From an uncultured Lachnospiraceae bacterium (GTDB taxonomy: Bacteria; Bacillota; Clostridia; Lachnospirales; Lachnospiraceae), in contig CACYNO010000005.1 of NCBI GenBank assembly GCA_902775895.1, positions 36,922 through 100,921 on the forward strand: a DNA stretch of 64,000 nt, in the 5' to 3' direction. How positions within the stretch are numbered: position 1 is the stretch's first letter; each line of letters opens with the position of its first letter. The translations under genes were made by a program, and so were the position numbers. Of this stretch, positions 52,932 to 60,488 are shown in pieces. The notes under the pieces are model-generated. The model saw only the letters and a program-made list of their open reading frames with translations. It searched no databases and was not told the origin of the DNA.

Positions 52932-54230
52932 ATGATAAAAAAATTAAGGATAAAACTGATAGCCGTTGCCATGATATCTGTCTTTATAGTTTTAGGCACG
53001 ATAATCACGGCTATAAATGTTATTAATTATAATAAAATAACGAATGATTCAGACACGGTCCTTTCGTTTCTTCAGGAAAACGGAGGGATTTTTCCCGTTG
53101 ATATGCGAAAAAGGGAAGAGCAGCAAAGCGGTATCAGCGACGGAGAGGAAACGCAGGAGAGCGGGGAACGCAGTTGGAATATGCCTCCCGGAAAAGGTAT
53201 GCCTTTAGGTTCTCCGGAGCTTGCGTATGAGTCAAGATATTTCAGTGTGAACATGGATTCGTCAGGTGGGGTGACTAATGCCGATGTCCGCCGTATCGCC
53301 GCGGTGGATTCCGATACTGCAAAGAAAATGGCCCGTGAAATCTATGATTCGGGCAAAGTAAAAGGATACTATGGGAACTACCGTTATATCAGATCGGATG
53401 AAGAGACGGGAGTAAAGATCATCTTTCTGGACTGTATGAGGAGCCTGTCGGATTTTAAAAATACCCTTGTCATGAGTATCATCGTGTCTCTGGCAGGTCT
53501 TGCAGCCGTGTTTGTCCTTGTTATCATTTTTTCAGGAAGGATAGTGAAGCCGGTTTCCGAAAGTTATGAAAAGCAAAAAGAATTCATCACCAATGCAGGG
53601 CATGAGATAAAGACACCGCTCAGTATCATAAATGCAGATGCGGAAGTTATTGAGATGGAAAACGGGAAAAGTGAGTGGGTTGATGATATCAGAAAACAGA
53701 CGGAAAGGCTTACAGGTCTTACAAATGACCTGGTGTTTCTAGCAAAGATGGAAGAGGCAAAAGACGGAACGCCAATGGTTGATGTGCCTTTTTCGGATAT
53801 AGTATGTGAAGCTGTGCAGACATTCGGGGGACCTGCAAAGGCTGAGTCAAAGACGCTTGCAAGTGATATCGAGGATATGATCAGTGTAAAAGGAGATGAG
53901 AAAAGTCTGTATAAGCTGGTAAGCATCCTGCTTGATAATGCAAATAAATATTCACCAAAGGGCGGCTATATCCATGTGGGATTAAGGAAGCAGAAAAGCC
54001 GTGTTGTTTTTGAGGTAACAAATACCACGGACTACGACATAGATCCGGGAGAACTTGAGCATATGTTTGACAGGTTTTACAGAGCAGACAAGTCCCGGAA
54101 TTCAAAGAAGGGAGGCTACGGTATCGGCCTTTCCGTAGCAAGTGCCGTGGTGGAGAAGCACAGGGGTAAGATAAGGGCTTTTGCAAAGGATTCCAGGTGT
54201 ATAGTGTTTGAGGTTTCTTTGCCTGCGTGA
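52932..54230 (+). CDS. Sensor histidine kinase
   Basis: 432 residues. One helix lies at about 7-30 and a second at about 178-200, enclosing an external sensor part with a Met/Pro/Gly-rich loop. A dimerisation domain with the phospho-acceptor His224 in NAGHEIKTPLSI follows, then the ATPase domain with the N-box LLDNANKYSP and G boxes GGYGIGLSVASAVVEKH. It phosphorylates the preceding regulator. The signal is unknown. Confidence 0.88.
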   Translation: MIKKLRIKLIAVAMISVFIVLGTIITAINVINYNKITNDSDTVLSFLQENGGIFPVDMRKREEQQSGISDGEETQESGERSWNMPPGKGMPLGSPELAYESRYFSVNMDSSGGVTNADVRRIAAVDSDTAKKMAREIYDSGKVKGYYGNYRYIRSDEETGVKIIFLDCMRSLSDFKNTLVMSIIVSLAGLAAVFVLVIIFSGRIVKPVSESYEKQKEFITNAGHEIKTPLSIINADAEVIEMENGKSEWVDDIRKQTERLTGLTNDLVFLAKMEEAKDGTPMVDVPFSDIVCEAVQTFGGPAKAESKTLASDIEDMISVKGDEKSLYKLVSILLDNANKYSPKGGYIHVGLRKQKSRVVFEVTNTTDYDIDPGELEHMFDRFYRADKSRNSKKGGYGIGLSVASAVVEKHRGKIRAFAKDSRCIVFEVSLPA

Positions 54231-54292
54231 CAGATGAAAGTGCAAGTTAGTTTAACGGCTGCTGAATTGTTAAAAATCATTATAAAAAATCA

Positions 54293-54321
54293 TTGACAAC
54301 AATCATGTGCTGTAATATAAT
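54293..54321 (+). promoter_or_regulatory. Consensus promoter of the tRNA cluster
   Basis: TTGACA and TATAAT, both exact consensus, with the ideal 17-base gap, 55 bases before the first tRNA. Confidence 0.9.
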
Positions 54322-54375
54322 GCTACTTGCGTTGTGAAGTGGGAACTTCACGGAATGCGCACAATAAGGAGCTGA

Positions 54376-54450
54376 CGGGGTGTGGCGCAGCTTGGCTAGC
54401 GCGCTTGATTTGGGATCAAGAGGTCGCAGGTTCGAATCCTGTCACCCCGA
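54376..54450 (+). tRNA. trnP: tRNA-Pro (TGG)
   Basis: The acceptor CGGGGTG pairs with CACCCCG. The anticodon stem CTTGA/TCAAG carries loop TTTGGGA with TGG. The T loop is TTCGAAT and A73 ends it; CCA is not encoded. First of six tRNAs. Confidence 0.92.
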
Positions 54451-54473
54451 TTTTCGGCTTAAATATTTATTTT

Positions 54474-54544
54474 GCGGGTGTAGTTCAATGGTAGAACACC
54501 AGCCTTCCAAGCTGGATACGTGGGTTCGATTCCCATCACCCGCT
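54474..54544 (+). tRNA. trnG: tRNA-Gly (TCC)
   Basis: GCGGGTG pairs with CACCCGC. CCAGC/GCTGG holds loop CTTCCAA with anticodon TCC. 71 bases, the normal size for tRNA-Gly, with no encoded CCA. Confidence 0.92.
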
Positions 54545-54548
54545 TTGT

Positions 54549-54622
<74 letters not shown>

Positions 54623-54631
54623 CTTTAATAT

Positions 54632-54706
54632 GGTGGGTATAGCACAGCTGGTCAGCGCGTCTGATTGTGGTTCAGAAGGTCGAGGGTTCGAATCCCTCTA
54701 TCCACC
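54632..54706 (+). tRNA. trnH: tRNA-His (GTG)
   Basis: GTGGGTA pairs with TATCCAC, with the extra G at -1 opposite C73 that marks tRNA-His. TCTGA/TCAGA holds loop TTGTGGT with anticodon GTG. One A-C mismatch is in the D stem. Confidence 0.92.
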
Positions 54707-54719
54707 CTGGTCGGATTAA

Positions 54720-54791
54720 TGGGCTATCGCCAAGCGGTAAGGCACAGGGTTTTGATCCCTGCATTCGCCGGTTCGAATCCGGCTAGCCCAG
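54720..54791 (+). tRNA. trnQ: tRNA-Gln (TTG)
   Basis: TGGGCTA pairs with TAGCCCA. CAGGG/CCCTG holds loop TTTTGAT with anticodon TTG. G73 is present; CCA is not encoded. Confidence 0.92.
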
Positions 54792-54995
54792 TGAAGTCGG
54801 CAAATAACAGCAGAGATTTTCGCAAAGGTAGGCGATGTTTCGACCGAAGGGAGAAAGTTACAATTTCTGCAATACGCAATATGGACGTTTCGAGCGAAGC
54901 GAAGAAACTCCAATTTTTGCGTGATATTCTTGGCAGTGAGCGTGATGTTTTGAACGAAGTTCAAAACTCACAACTCATTGCGAAGCAATGAGTTT
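54792..54995 (+). repeat. Chain of short hairpins between tRNA-Gln and tRNA-Lys
   Basis: No gene is present in these 204 bases. Perfect small stems with GAA-type loops include GTTTC/GAAAC near 54889-54907, GTTTTGAAC/GTTCAAAAC near 54947-54967 and AACTCATTGC/GCAATGAGTT near 54972-54994. The unit TTTCGAGCGAAGCGAAGAAA recurs near 55139. They may help processing of the long tRNA precursor. Confidence 0.55.
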
Positions 54996-55068
54996 GGGCT
55001 CGTAGCTCAGTCGGTAGAGCACTAGACTTTTAATCTAGGTGTCCCGGGTTCGAACCCCGGCGGGCTCA
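54996..55068 (+). tRNA. trnK: tRNA-Lys (TTT)
   Basis: GGGCTCG pairs with CGGGCTC with one G-U and one G-T step. CTAGA/TCTAG holds loop CTTTTAA with anticodon TTT. Last tRNA of the cluster; a terminator begins directly behind it. Confidence 0.92.
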
Positions 55069-55117
55069 TAATAAAAATAAGGCAGTATGCAAAGGCATAC
55101 TGTCTTATTTTTATTGT
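55069..55117 (+). terminator. Terminator of the tRNA cluster
   Basis: AAAAATAAGGCAGTATGC and GCATACTGTCTTATTTTT pair over 18 positions around AAAG, right after tRNA-Lys. Confidence 0.85.
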
Positions 55118-55449
55118 TCAGACAGTCGAGTTCTAAGTTTCGAGCGAAGCGAAGAAACTTACATCCGAATGCGAGCATTCGGATTCCCCCCTGGCGGGCT
55201 CATAATAAAAATAAGGCGGTATGCAAAGCATACCGCCTTATTTTTATTATACAGATGGTTGCGTTCCCAGATTTCATCTTCGATGAAATCTGTAAGCGAC
55301 ATCGAAGATGTCGGTATGAACCCACGGCGGGCGTATCCGATTGGAAACCATTGCATTCCCGGATTTCATCTGATTATATAAATAAAAATATGACATGTCA
55401 GATTTATTCAAAGAATGATACAATAAATAAAAAATATATGAGGTTTATT
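55118..55449 (+). repeat. Duplicated tRNA-Lys end, second terminator and hairpin remnants
   Basis: 332 bases with no believable gene. The tRNA-Lys 3' end plus terminator (55059-55118) recurs at 55193-55250, and a third, more decayed tRNA end, GAACCCACGGCGGGCG, lies at 55319-55334. Perfect small stems, ATCCGAATGC/GCATTCGGAT, CAGATTTCATC/GATGAAATCTG and CGACATC/GATGTCG, and a near-repeat of GCGTTCCCAGATTTCATC complete the stretch. Confidence 0.65.
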
Positions 55450-56496
55450 ATGAAGAAAAAAATAAGTGTGTTTCTTATTGCCGTGGGCGCTGTTTTGATA
55501 ACAGGTTGTTCCACGGATAAAAGTACAGAACAACCTAAAGATGGAACTGAGCTTCAGGAGGAGATGGAAGCACAGGATGAAATAATAAAAACAAAGATCA
55601 ACGAGATAGAGGAGTCATTGCTTGTTTCAGATCAGTCGGGTTTTACCGATACGGTACCGGATGAGTATAGAGAAAAAGCTTCAAAACAGGGAAAGGTTAC
55701 ACAACTGGATTATTTTTCAAAGGATTATTTAAATGGTGAAGCTGAGACAGAAAAGACCGCATATGTGTATACTCCGGCCGGATATGATGAGAAGGATAAG
55801 GGAACAAAATATGACATCATATATCTTCTCCATGGCTGGGGCGGTAATGCTGAGGATCATTTTAAAAAAGAATCTACGAAGAATATTATTGACAATATGA
55901 TCGAAAGAGGGGATATCCCGCCTGTGATCATAGTAACGCCTACTTTATACACCGAAAACAGTAAAAAAGATTTTGCAGGTTCTTTAAAAGAAGCAAAGGT
56001 TTTTTATAGGGATTTTGAAGAAAATCTCATGCCTGAGGTTGAAACAAGATTCAATACATATGCTGAGTCCACATCACAGAAGGGTTTGGAGGACTCCAGA
56101 GATCATCGCATATTTGGTGGTTTTTCTTTAGGCTCTGTAGCCACATGGCAGATACTTTGTAATGACTTTGATTATGTAAGCGGATATCTGCCAATGAGTG
56201 GTGCGTGTCTTTACTACGGTTCATTTACAGATGTGCAGACAGAAAAAAATGTGGATGTCATAGAGCAGACTGTTAAAGAAAAAAACACCGATGATAAAGA
56301 TTATTATATATATTTTACAACGGGAACGCAGGATTTTATCAAGAGTCAGAGCCTTCTTCAGGCAAAAGAGATGCTTGACAGAGATCAGGTCTTTACCTCA
56401 GAGCATTTTTGTTTTTACCGTAAAAAAGACGGCCTCCATGACAGGGAAGCCGTGGAGGAATACCTTTATAACGGTCTGCCATGTTTTTTCAGATAA
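55450..56496 (+). CDS. Lipoprotein esterase of the esterase D/feruloyl esterase family
   Basis: 348 residues. A signal peptide ends in lipobox ITGC, then comes a Glu/Lys-rich linker. The hydrolase domain starts near residue 95 with YVYTPAGYDEK and DIIYLLHGWGGNAEDHF (oxyanion region), and has the nucleophile elbow GGFSLGSVATWQ near 225. A candidate catalytic His is in DGLHDREA near 330. Such enzymes hydrolyse acyl or feruloyl esters on plant polysaccharides. The start is set at 55450, matching the lipobox; the longer upstream frame runs through the repeat region. Confidence 0.8.
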   Translation: MKKKISVFLIAVGAVLITGCSTDKSTEQPKDGTELQEEMEAQDEIIKTKINEIEESLLVSDQSGFTDTVPDEYREKASKQGKVTQLDYFSKDYLNGEAETEKTAYVYTPAGYDEKDKGTKYDIIYLLHGWGGNAEDHFKKESTKNIIDNMIERGDIPPVIIVTPTLYTENSKKDFAGSLKEAKVFYRDFEENLMPEVETRFNTYAESTSQKGLEDSRDHRIFGGFSLGSVATWQILCNDFDYVSGYLPMSGACLYYGSFTDVQTEKNVDVIEQTVKEKNTDDKDYYIYFTTGTQDFIKSQSLLQAKEMLDRDQVFTSEHFCFYRKKDGLHDREAVEEYLYNGLPCFFR

Positions 56497-56526
56497 AAAC
56501 GAGGCAGTAGATGGTTCACTGCCTCA
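56496..56526 (-). terminator. Terminator between convergent esterase genes
   Basis: GAGGCAGT and ACTGCCTC form a stem at 56501-56526; read leftwards a GTTTTTATC tail follows. The last bases overlap the stop of the leftward gene. Confidence 0.65.
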
Positions 56527-57417
56527 CACCTTTTTTATCTCCTCAACTGCTTCCCTGATCGCCTTTCTGCCCTCGCGTGTTGGGAAGACAGGGTACGCAT
56601 GCCCAAGCTCCTGACCGGTGTAGAGTTTACAGCAGCTACCGGCATCCTTTAACATATTGTAGAATTTTACGATATCCGGATAAAAAATCTCTTTGCTTCC
56701 AACAAATAAAGTAACATTTTTGAGGCAATCCACATTTCCGAACATGGGGCTTACCCGATAATCTTTTGGGTCGAGATTGCCGGCCCAGGTCTGGCCGTAG
56801 ACTCTGAGCCCCGGCGGGGAAAGCATTACATCCCCGTCGGTAAAGTCGTCCATCTCAGGATTACTCATGCTTACATCAAGCCATGGGGAAAAAAGGATCA
56901 GTTTTTCCGGCAGACAGATATCATTTTCTGCAAAATACTCGCATATGCTTAGTGCAAGACCGGCGCCTGCCGAATCTCCCATGAAAACGACTTTTTTGTC
57001 GGGATAATTAAGGAGCAGATAAGAGTATACATCCTCCACAAAATTAAAGGCTTCTTTATGAGTTGCATAGGGCATAAGTCCGTATAAGGGCACAATGACA
57101 GGGCATCCTGACTGGTATGCAATACGGTCGATGGCCTTCCAGTGGAAAGGCGTGATCTCGTCAACAAACGCACCTCCGTGCAGATATACTACAAGTGTAT
57201 CGGACTCGGAGGAACTGTTCAGATAGTAAACCTGCTGACCGTCTGTATGGTGTTCATTGATGTCAGATCTGAATCTGAGATAAAAGGGGAGAGAATATGT
57301 ACTTTCCCCTTTAAGTATTTTTTTCCTGAGAAATTTTTCCACCTCTTCCGGACTCTTTTTTCTGTATTTAATCTGGACCAGCTGATCCAGAAAGTTGGCC
57401 ATTAATGATCTGCGCAT
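56524..57417 (-). CDS. Alpha/beta hydrolase of the hormone-sensitive-lipase family
   Basis: 297 residues, read leftwards. VVYLHGGAFVDE carries the HGG oxyanion motif near residue 78, FMGDSAGAGLAL the nucleophile Ser near 146, and DFTDGDVML and LGHAYPVFP hold likely catalytic Asp and His. It has no signal peptide and is probably cytosolic, acting on small acyl esters. The ATG at 57417 follows CGGAGTGAGTTAA. Convergent with the extracellular esterase gene. Confidence 0.85.
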   Translation of the reverse strand: MRRSLMANFLDQLVQIKYRKKSPEEVEKFLRKKILKGESTYSLPFYLRFRSDINEHHTDGQQVYYLNSSSESDTLVVYLHGGAFVDEITPFHWKAIDRIAYQSGCPVIVPLYGLMPYATHKEAFNFVEDVYSYLLLNYPDKKVVFMGDSAGAGLALSICEYFAENDICLPEKLILFSPWLDVSMSNPEMDDFTDGDVMLSPPGLRVYGQTWAGNLDPKDYRVSPMFGNVDCLKNVTLFVGSKEIFYPDIVKFYNMLKDAGSCCKLYTGQELGHAYPVFPTREGRKAIREAVEEIKKV

Positions 57418-57509
57418 TTAACTCACTCCGAAATAACTTAATAAATATATAAGGGGTATTATATAACAAAAATGATATATAATAAAACAAAAAAACGGAG
57501 GAAAATGTT

Positions 57510-59369
57510 ATGGCGGGACCCGGTCATATGGGGATGCCCCGAAGATACCTTACGGACGAGGAAAAAGCCAATGCGCCAAAGGTGTCCAAGGGCCTGTTAA
57601 AAAGGATATTTTCATATCTTAAGCCCTACAAATGGCAGTTTATCCTGGTGTTTATCACCATAGCGGCAGCGGCGGTAGTCGGTCTGCTTCCATCCATAAT
57701 CACCGGACGGATCGTGGACGATGCCCTTGTGGGAAATGATTTCGGACTTCTGATAAAGTTGCTCATATATGCGCTTATAGCCCTTACGGCAAGTCAGGTC
57801 ATAGGGCTTATAGAAAGCTACATAAACTCATGGATATCCCAGCGGATCATATATGACATGAAAAACCAGATGTATGACCATCTGGAGCATATGCCTCATT
57901 CATTTTTTACCACTGAAAAGCAGGGTGATATCATAACGCGAATGAACACGGACATTACGGGAGTCAGCTCCGTGATAAGTGATACCCTTTCGTCTGTCGT
58001 TAGCAACATAGCGACCATAATCGCTACAACGATAGCTATGTTTACACTAAGCTGGCAGCTGGCGATAATCGGGATAATCATTCTGCCGTTGCTTATTTTT
58101 CCCATGCGTGCCGCAGGGAAAAAAAGATTTTCTCTATTAACACAAAGCCAGGAAAAAAATGACGAGATGAATCAGGTGATAAATGAAACTTTGTCGGTAA
58201 GTGGTTCTTTACTCGTGAAGCTATTTACCCGTGAAAAAAAAGAGTATGAGAGATTTGAAAAGATAAATAAAGAAGTGACAGATCTTTCTGTTAAAGAAGC
58301 AAGGAGCGGAAAGGTCTTCCGTGCGGTGATGGGGATATTTACCCAGCTGGGACCTCTGCTTATTTATTTTTTCGGCGGACTGTTCATTATAGAAAATGTA
58401 GATGCAACCCTTACCGTAGGTACGGTGACGGCAATGGTGGCACTGCTGAACAGACTGTATCGTCCCGTTGAATCAATGCTGAATATCCAGGTTGATTTCA
58501 CAAGATCGCTGGCTCTTTTTACCAGGATATTTGATTATCTGGACCGTGAAAATACGATAAAGAACCCGGAAAACCCTCAAAAGCCTGTGGTAAAGAACAT
58601 GGAGATCGAATACAGCCATGTGAAGTTCGGGTACAACGAAGAAAAGACCATATTAAAAGATGTAAGTTTCAAGATCCCGGGTGGTGCGATGTATGCCATT
58701 GTAGGTCCGTCCGGTGCCGGAAAGTCCACAGTGGTAAACCTTATACCCAGACTCTATGACGTGCTGGGGGGATCCGTGTCTATCGCGGGGGTGGATGTCA
58801 GGGACTTTGATATGGAATATCTGCGACAGAATATCGGGATGGTCACTCAGGATACATATCTGTTTAACGGTACCATCATGGATAATCTTCTTTATGCAAA
58901 AGACGAAGCCACCAGGCAGGAAGTGGAGGAAGCCTGCAAGGTTGCAAACATTCATGATTTTATAATGCGCCAGCCCGACGGTTACGACACAATGGTGGGA
59001 AACAGAGGACTGAAGCTTTCAGGAGGAGAAAAACAAAGGATATCCATAGCCAGAGTTGTACTGAAGGACCCTGCCATACTGATACTTGACGAGGCGACTT
59101 CCGCGCTTGATTCCATTTCGGAACATGCTATTCAGGATGCCCTGGAAAAGCTTATGGTGGGGCGCACGAGTATAGTCATTGCCCACAGACTGTCCACTGT
59201 TCTTAAAGCAGACAGGATACTTGTTGTATCCGACGGCATAATAAAAGAGCAGGGAACCCACAGGGAGTTACTTGCTCTTGACGGAGTATATAAGAATCTT
59301 TACGAGACACAGTTCAAACATGCTATCGAACATGTAAGATCAGAAGGATACGTCAATCCTCCTCAATAA
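57510..59369 (+). CDS. ABC exporter, fused permease-ATPase
   Basis: 619 residues. After a Met/Gly/Pro-rich start there are six exporter helices (about 45-340). The ATPase has Walker A GPSGAGKST, signature LSGGEKQR and an orthodox Walker B LILDEATSALD, so it can work as a homodimer, unlike the pair at 44.4-47.8 kb. Lipid or drug export is likely. CGGAGGAAAATGTT precedes the ATG. Its end overlaps a convergent small gene by 17 bases. Confidence 0.88.
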   Translation: MAGPGHMGMPRRYLTDEEKANAPKVSKGLLKRIFSYLKPYKWQFILVFITIAAAAVVGLLPSIITGRIVDDALVGNDFGLLIKLLIYALIALTASQVIGLIESYINSWISQRIIYDMKNQMYDHLEHMPHSFFTTEKQGDIITRMNTDITGVSSVISDTLSSVVSNIATIIATTIAMFTLSWQLAIIGIIILPLLIFPMRAAGKKRFSLLTQSQEKNDEMNQVINETLSVSGSLLVKLFTREKKEYERFEKINKEVTDLSVKEARSGKVFRAVMGIFTQLGPLLIYFFGGLFIIENVDATLTVGTVTAMVALLNRLYRPVESMLNIQVDFTRSLALFTRIFDYLDRENTIKNPENPQKPVVKNMEIEYSHVKFGYNEEKTILKDVSFKIPGGAMYAIVGPSGAGKSTVVNLIPRLYDVLGGSVSIAGVDVRDFDMEYLRQNIGMVTQDTYLFNGTIMDNLLYAKDEATRQEVEEACKVANIHDFIMRQPDGYDTMVGNRGLKLSGGEKQRISIARVVLKDPAILILDEATSALDSISEHAIQDALEKLMVGRTSIVIAHRLSTVLKADRILVVSDGIIKEQGTHRELLALDGVYKNLYETQFKHAIEHVRSEGYVNPPQ

Positions 59370-59622
59370 CCTGTATCTCCATATATTCAAAGGGCACGCT
59401 TTCCACGAAGTTGTCTATGCGGAAGCGTGTTTTTGAATGAGCTTTAAAATCCCTTATGTTTGCATCAAACCAAATAGGTTCGGCAAGGTCAAATTCACGG
59501 CAGGCATTCCTGACTGCATCAAGGACTTTGCGGGTGCGGTTGGTGTCTTCGCTGTTTTCTTCCACGCGATCTTTTAAAAGACGTCCGTCGTCATCGTATA
59601 ATTTACACCATAATCTGAACAT
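59353..59622 (-). CDS. Hypothetical protein, 89 residues
   Basis: Read leftwards. FRLWCKLYDDDGRLLKDRV opens it, and EPIWFDANIRDFKAHSKTRFRIDNF lies in the middle; the end is acidic. The pattern is of a small compact cytosolic protein seen in Lachnospiraceae, for which I know no function. AAAGAGGTGACAGCATATA is before the ATG. The last 17 bases overlap the end of the ABC exporter gene. Confidence 0.65.
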   Translation of the reverse strand: MFRLWCKLYDDDGRLLKDRVEENSEDTNRTRKVLDAVRNACREFDLAEPIWFDANIRDFKAHSKTRFRIDNFVESVPFEYMEIQVIEED

Positions 59623-59734
59623 TATATGCTGTCACCTCTTTAAAATAATCTATTTTAAAATATCATCCGTGGGGAATTAAAGCAAATATATTTGATGCAT
59701 ACATAAAACAAACTGTCCTTTATCTTAAAAACGC

Positions 59735-59763
59735 TTGTTTATATTATGGAAAAGTGATAGAAT
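59735..59763 (+). promoter_or_regulatory. Promoter of the second candidate antitoxin RNA
   Basis: TTGTTT and TAGAAT are separated by 17 bases and point right, into a region without a rightward protein gene. Confidence 0.5.
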
Positions 59764-59769
59764 AATCGT

Positions 59770-59871
59770 CAGAAAAGGTACCACCATTCAGTTTGGTTAG
59801 TCCTTTCGGAAAAAGATTATAGCTAAATTCCGCCGAAACCTTTCATCCAGTTGGCTAGGCGGTTATTTTTT
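59770..59871 (+). ncRNA. Candidate antisense antitoxin RNA (type I TA locus 2)
   Basis: It runs from the promoter at 59735 to a terminator-like stem CCGCC/GGCGG (59830-59862) followed by TTATTTTTTT. That T-run is the complement of the Lys codons at the end of the toxin-like gene, so the RNA covers the toxin mRNA 3' end, as in locus 1. Ends are estimates. Confidence 0.5.
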
Positions 59872-60031
59872 TGCCAAAAGTTTACCTATGCAAACTCCGA
59901 GGCTGAAGCAGGTCAGGCATAGGCTAACTATGCTGACAAAAGAATCAGTACTCATAGGCATAGTCCTCCACAAGTGTATTCCGGTAAAACCGGTACTGCA
60001 GGTTTACGGGTAACACCGAAAGGACTAACCG
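59796..60031. repeat. 15-bp perfect inverted repeat enclosing toxin locus 2
   Basis: GGTTAGTCCTTTCGG at 59796-59810 is the exact reverse complement of CCGAAAGGACTAACC at 60017-60031. In the leftward toxin mRNA the two would join its 5' and 3' ends, the long-range fold that keeps several type I toxin mRNAs untranslated. Confidence 0.75.
59863..59955 (-). CDS. Small hydrophobic toxin candidate 2
   Basis: 30 residues: MSTDSFVSIVSLCLTCFSLG followed by VCIGKLLAKK, one membrane helix and a basic tail. I prefer the ATG at 59955, nine bases after GGAGG; another ATG two codons earlier is only three bases from it. Size, helix and Lys-rich end match Firmicutes type I toxins. A strong -10 (TATAAT, 60058-60063) lies upstream, next to a LexA-like box at 60064-60077. 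Confidence 0.5.
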   Translation of the reverse strand: MSTDSFVSIVSLCLTCFSLGVCIGKLLAKK

Positions 60032-60096
60032 CCACCAAATGATAGCACCTGGGGGATATTATACAAACAAATATTCGGTGCGTATATGGTCTTCAT
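60025..60096 (-). CDS. Very small reading frame with perfect ribosome site
   Basis: 23 residues, MKTIYAPNICLYNIPQVLSF followed by GGG, with GGAGGTGAT seven bases before the ATG. It overlaps the toxin 2 promoter. It may be an encoded peptide, a relic or chance. No family is recognised. Confidence 0.25.
   Translation of the reverse strand: MKTIYAPNICLYNIPQVLSFGGG
60058..60077 (-). promoter_or_regulatory. Toxin 2 promoter -10 with LexA-like box
   Basis: Read leftwards: CGAAT-ATTT-GTTTG directly followed by TATAAT. The box matches eight of ten arm positions of CGAAC-N4-GTTCG. The -35 element is weak (TATACG). The same box-to--10 layout occurs in locus 1. Confidence 0.4.
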
Positions 60097-60190
60097 TTTT
60101 CATCACCTCCATTTGTTATTTAATAAAAAGATATAGTCTTGTGAAAAAAATGATTGAAAATAGAACGTAAATAGAATATAACTGGAATGA

Positions 60191-60487
60191 AAACATGAAG
60201 ATAGAAAAGGTTATAGTGATGTAAAAAAGATTAGTGATAGAGGCTGGTACGAGTTCGTAAAATACGGAACAACCAACAGGTTGCGGATCATCCTGCAGCG
60301 CAGCGGATTTCAAAGGGAATCTACGGCATACATCATGGAGTATGCCAGCGACTATGTGCGTGGCGGTACCGATGAACCTAAATTGCTGAAAACGATACTT
60401 GAGTGTCCGAACGATCTCGTTCGGCGAGATGTAGATGAAGTGCAATACAACGTACCGGAATTATTTATCACAGAAGGAGAAAACTGA
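60191..60487 (+). pseudogene. C-terminal remnant of a larger protein before the methylase
   Basis: 98 open codons without a convincing start, ending two bases before the methylase ATG. From about residue 16 it reads like a well-folded enzyme tail: DRGWYEFVKYGTTNRLRII, then GFQRESTAYIMEYASDYV and LLKTILECPNDLVRRDVDEV. Restriction-modification loci of this type often carry a helicase gene at this place, so it may be the end of one. I am not certain of the family. The toxin locus begins where its missing front part should be. Confidence 0.45.
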
Positions 60488-60488
60488 T

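Noticed and set aside
55087-55449. N-terminal extension of the esterase lipoprotein
   Set aside because: It consists of duplicated tRNA-end and hairpin sequence; the signal peptide begins at 55450.
54792-55449. CRISPR array
   Set aside because: The repeated hairpins differ in sequence and spacing and there are no unique spacers between constant repeats; no cas genes are present anywhere in the window.
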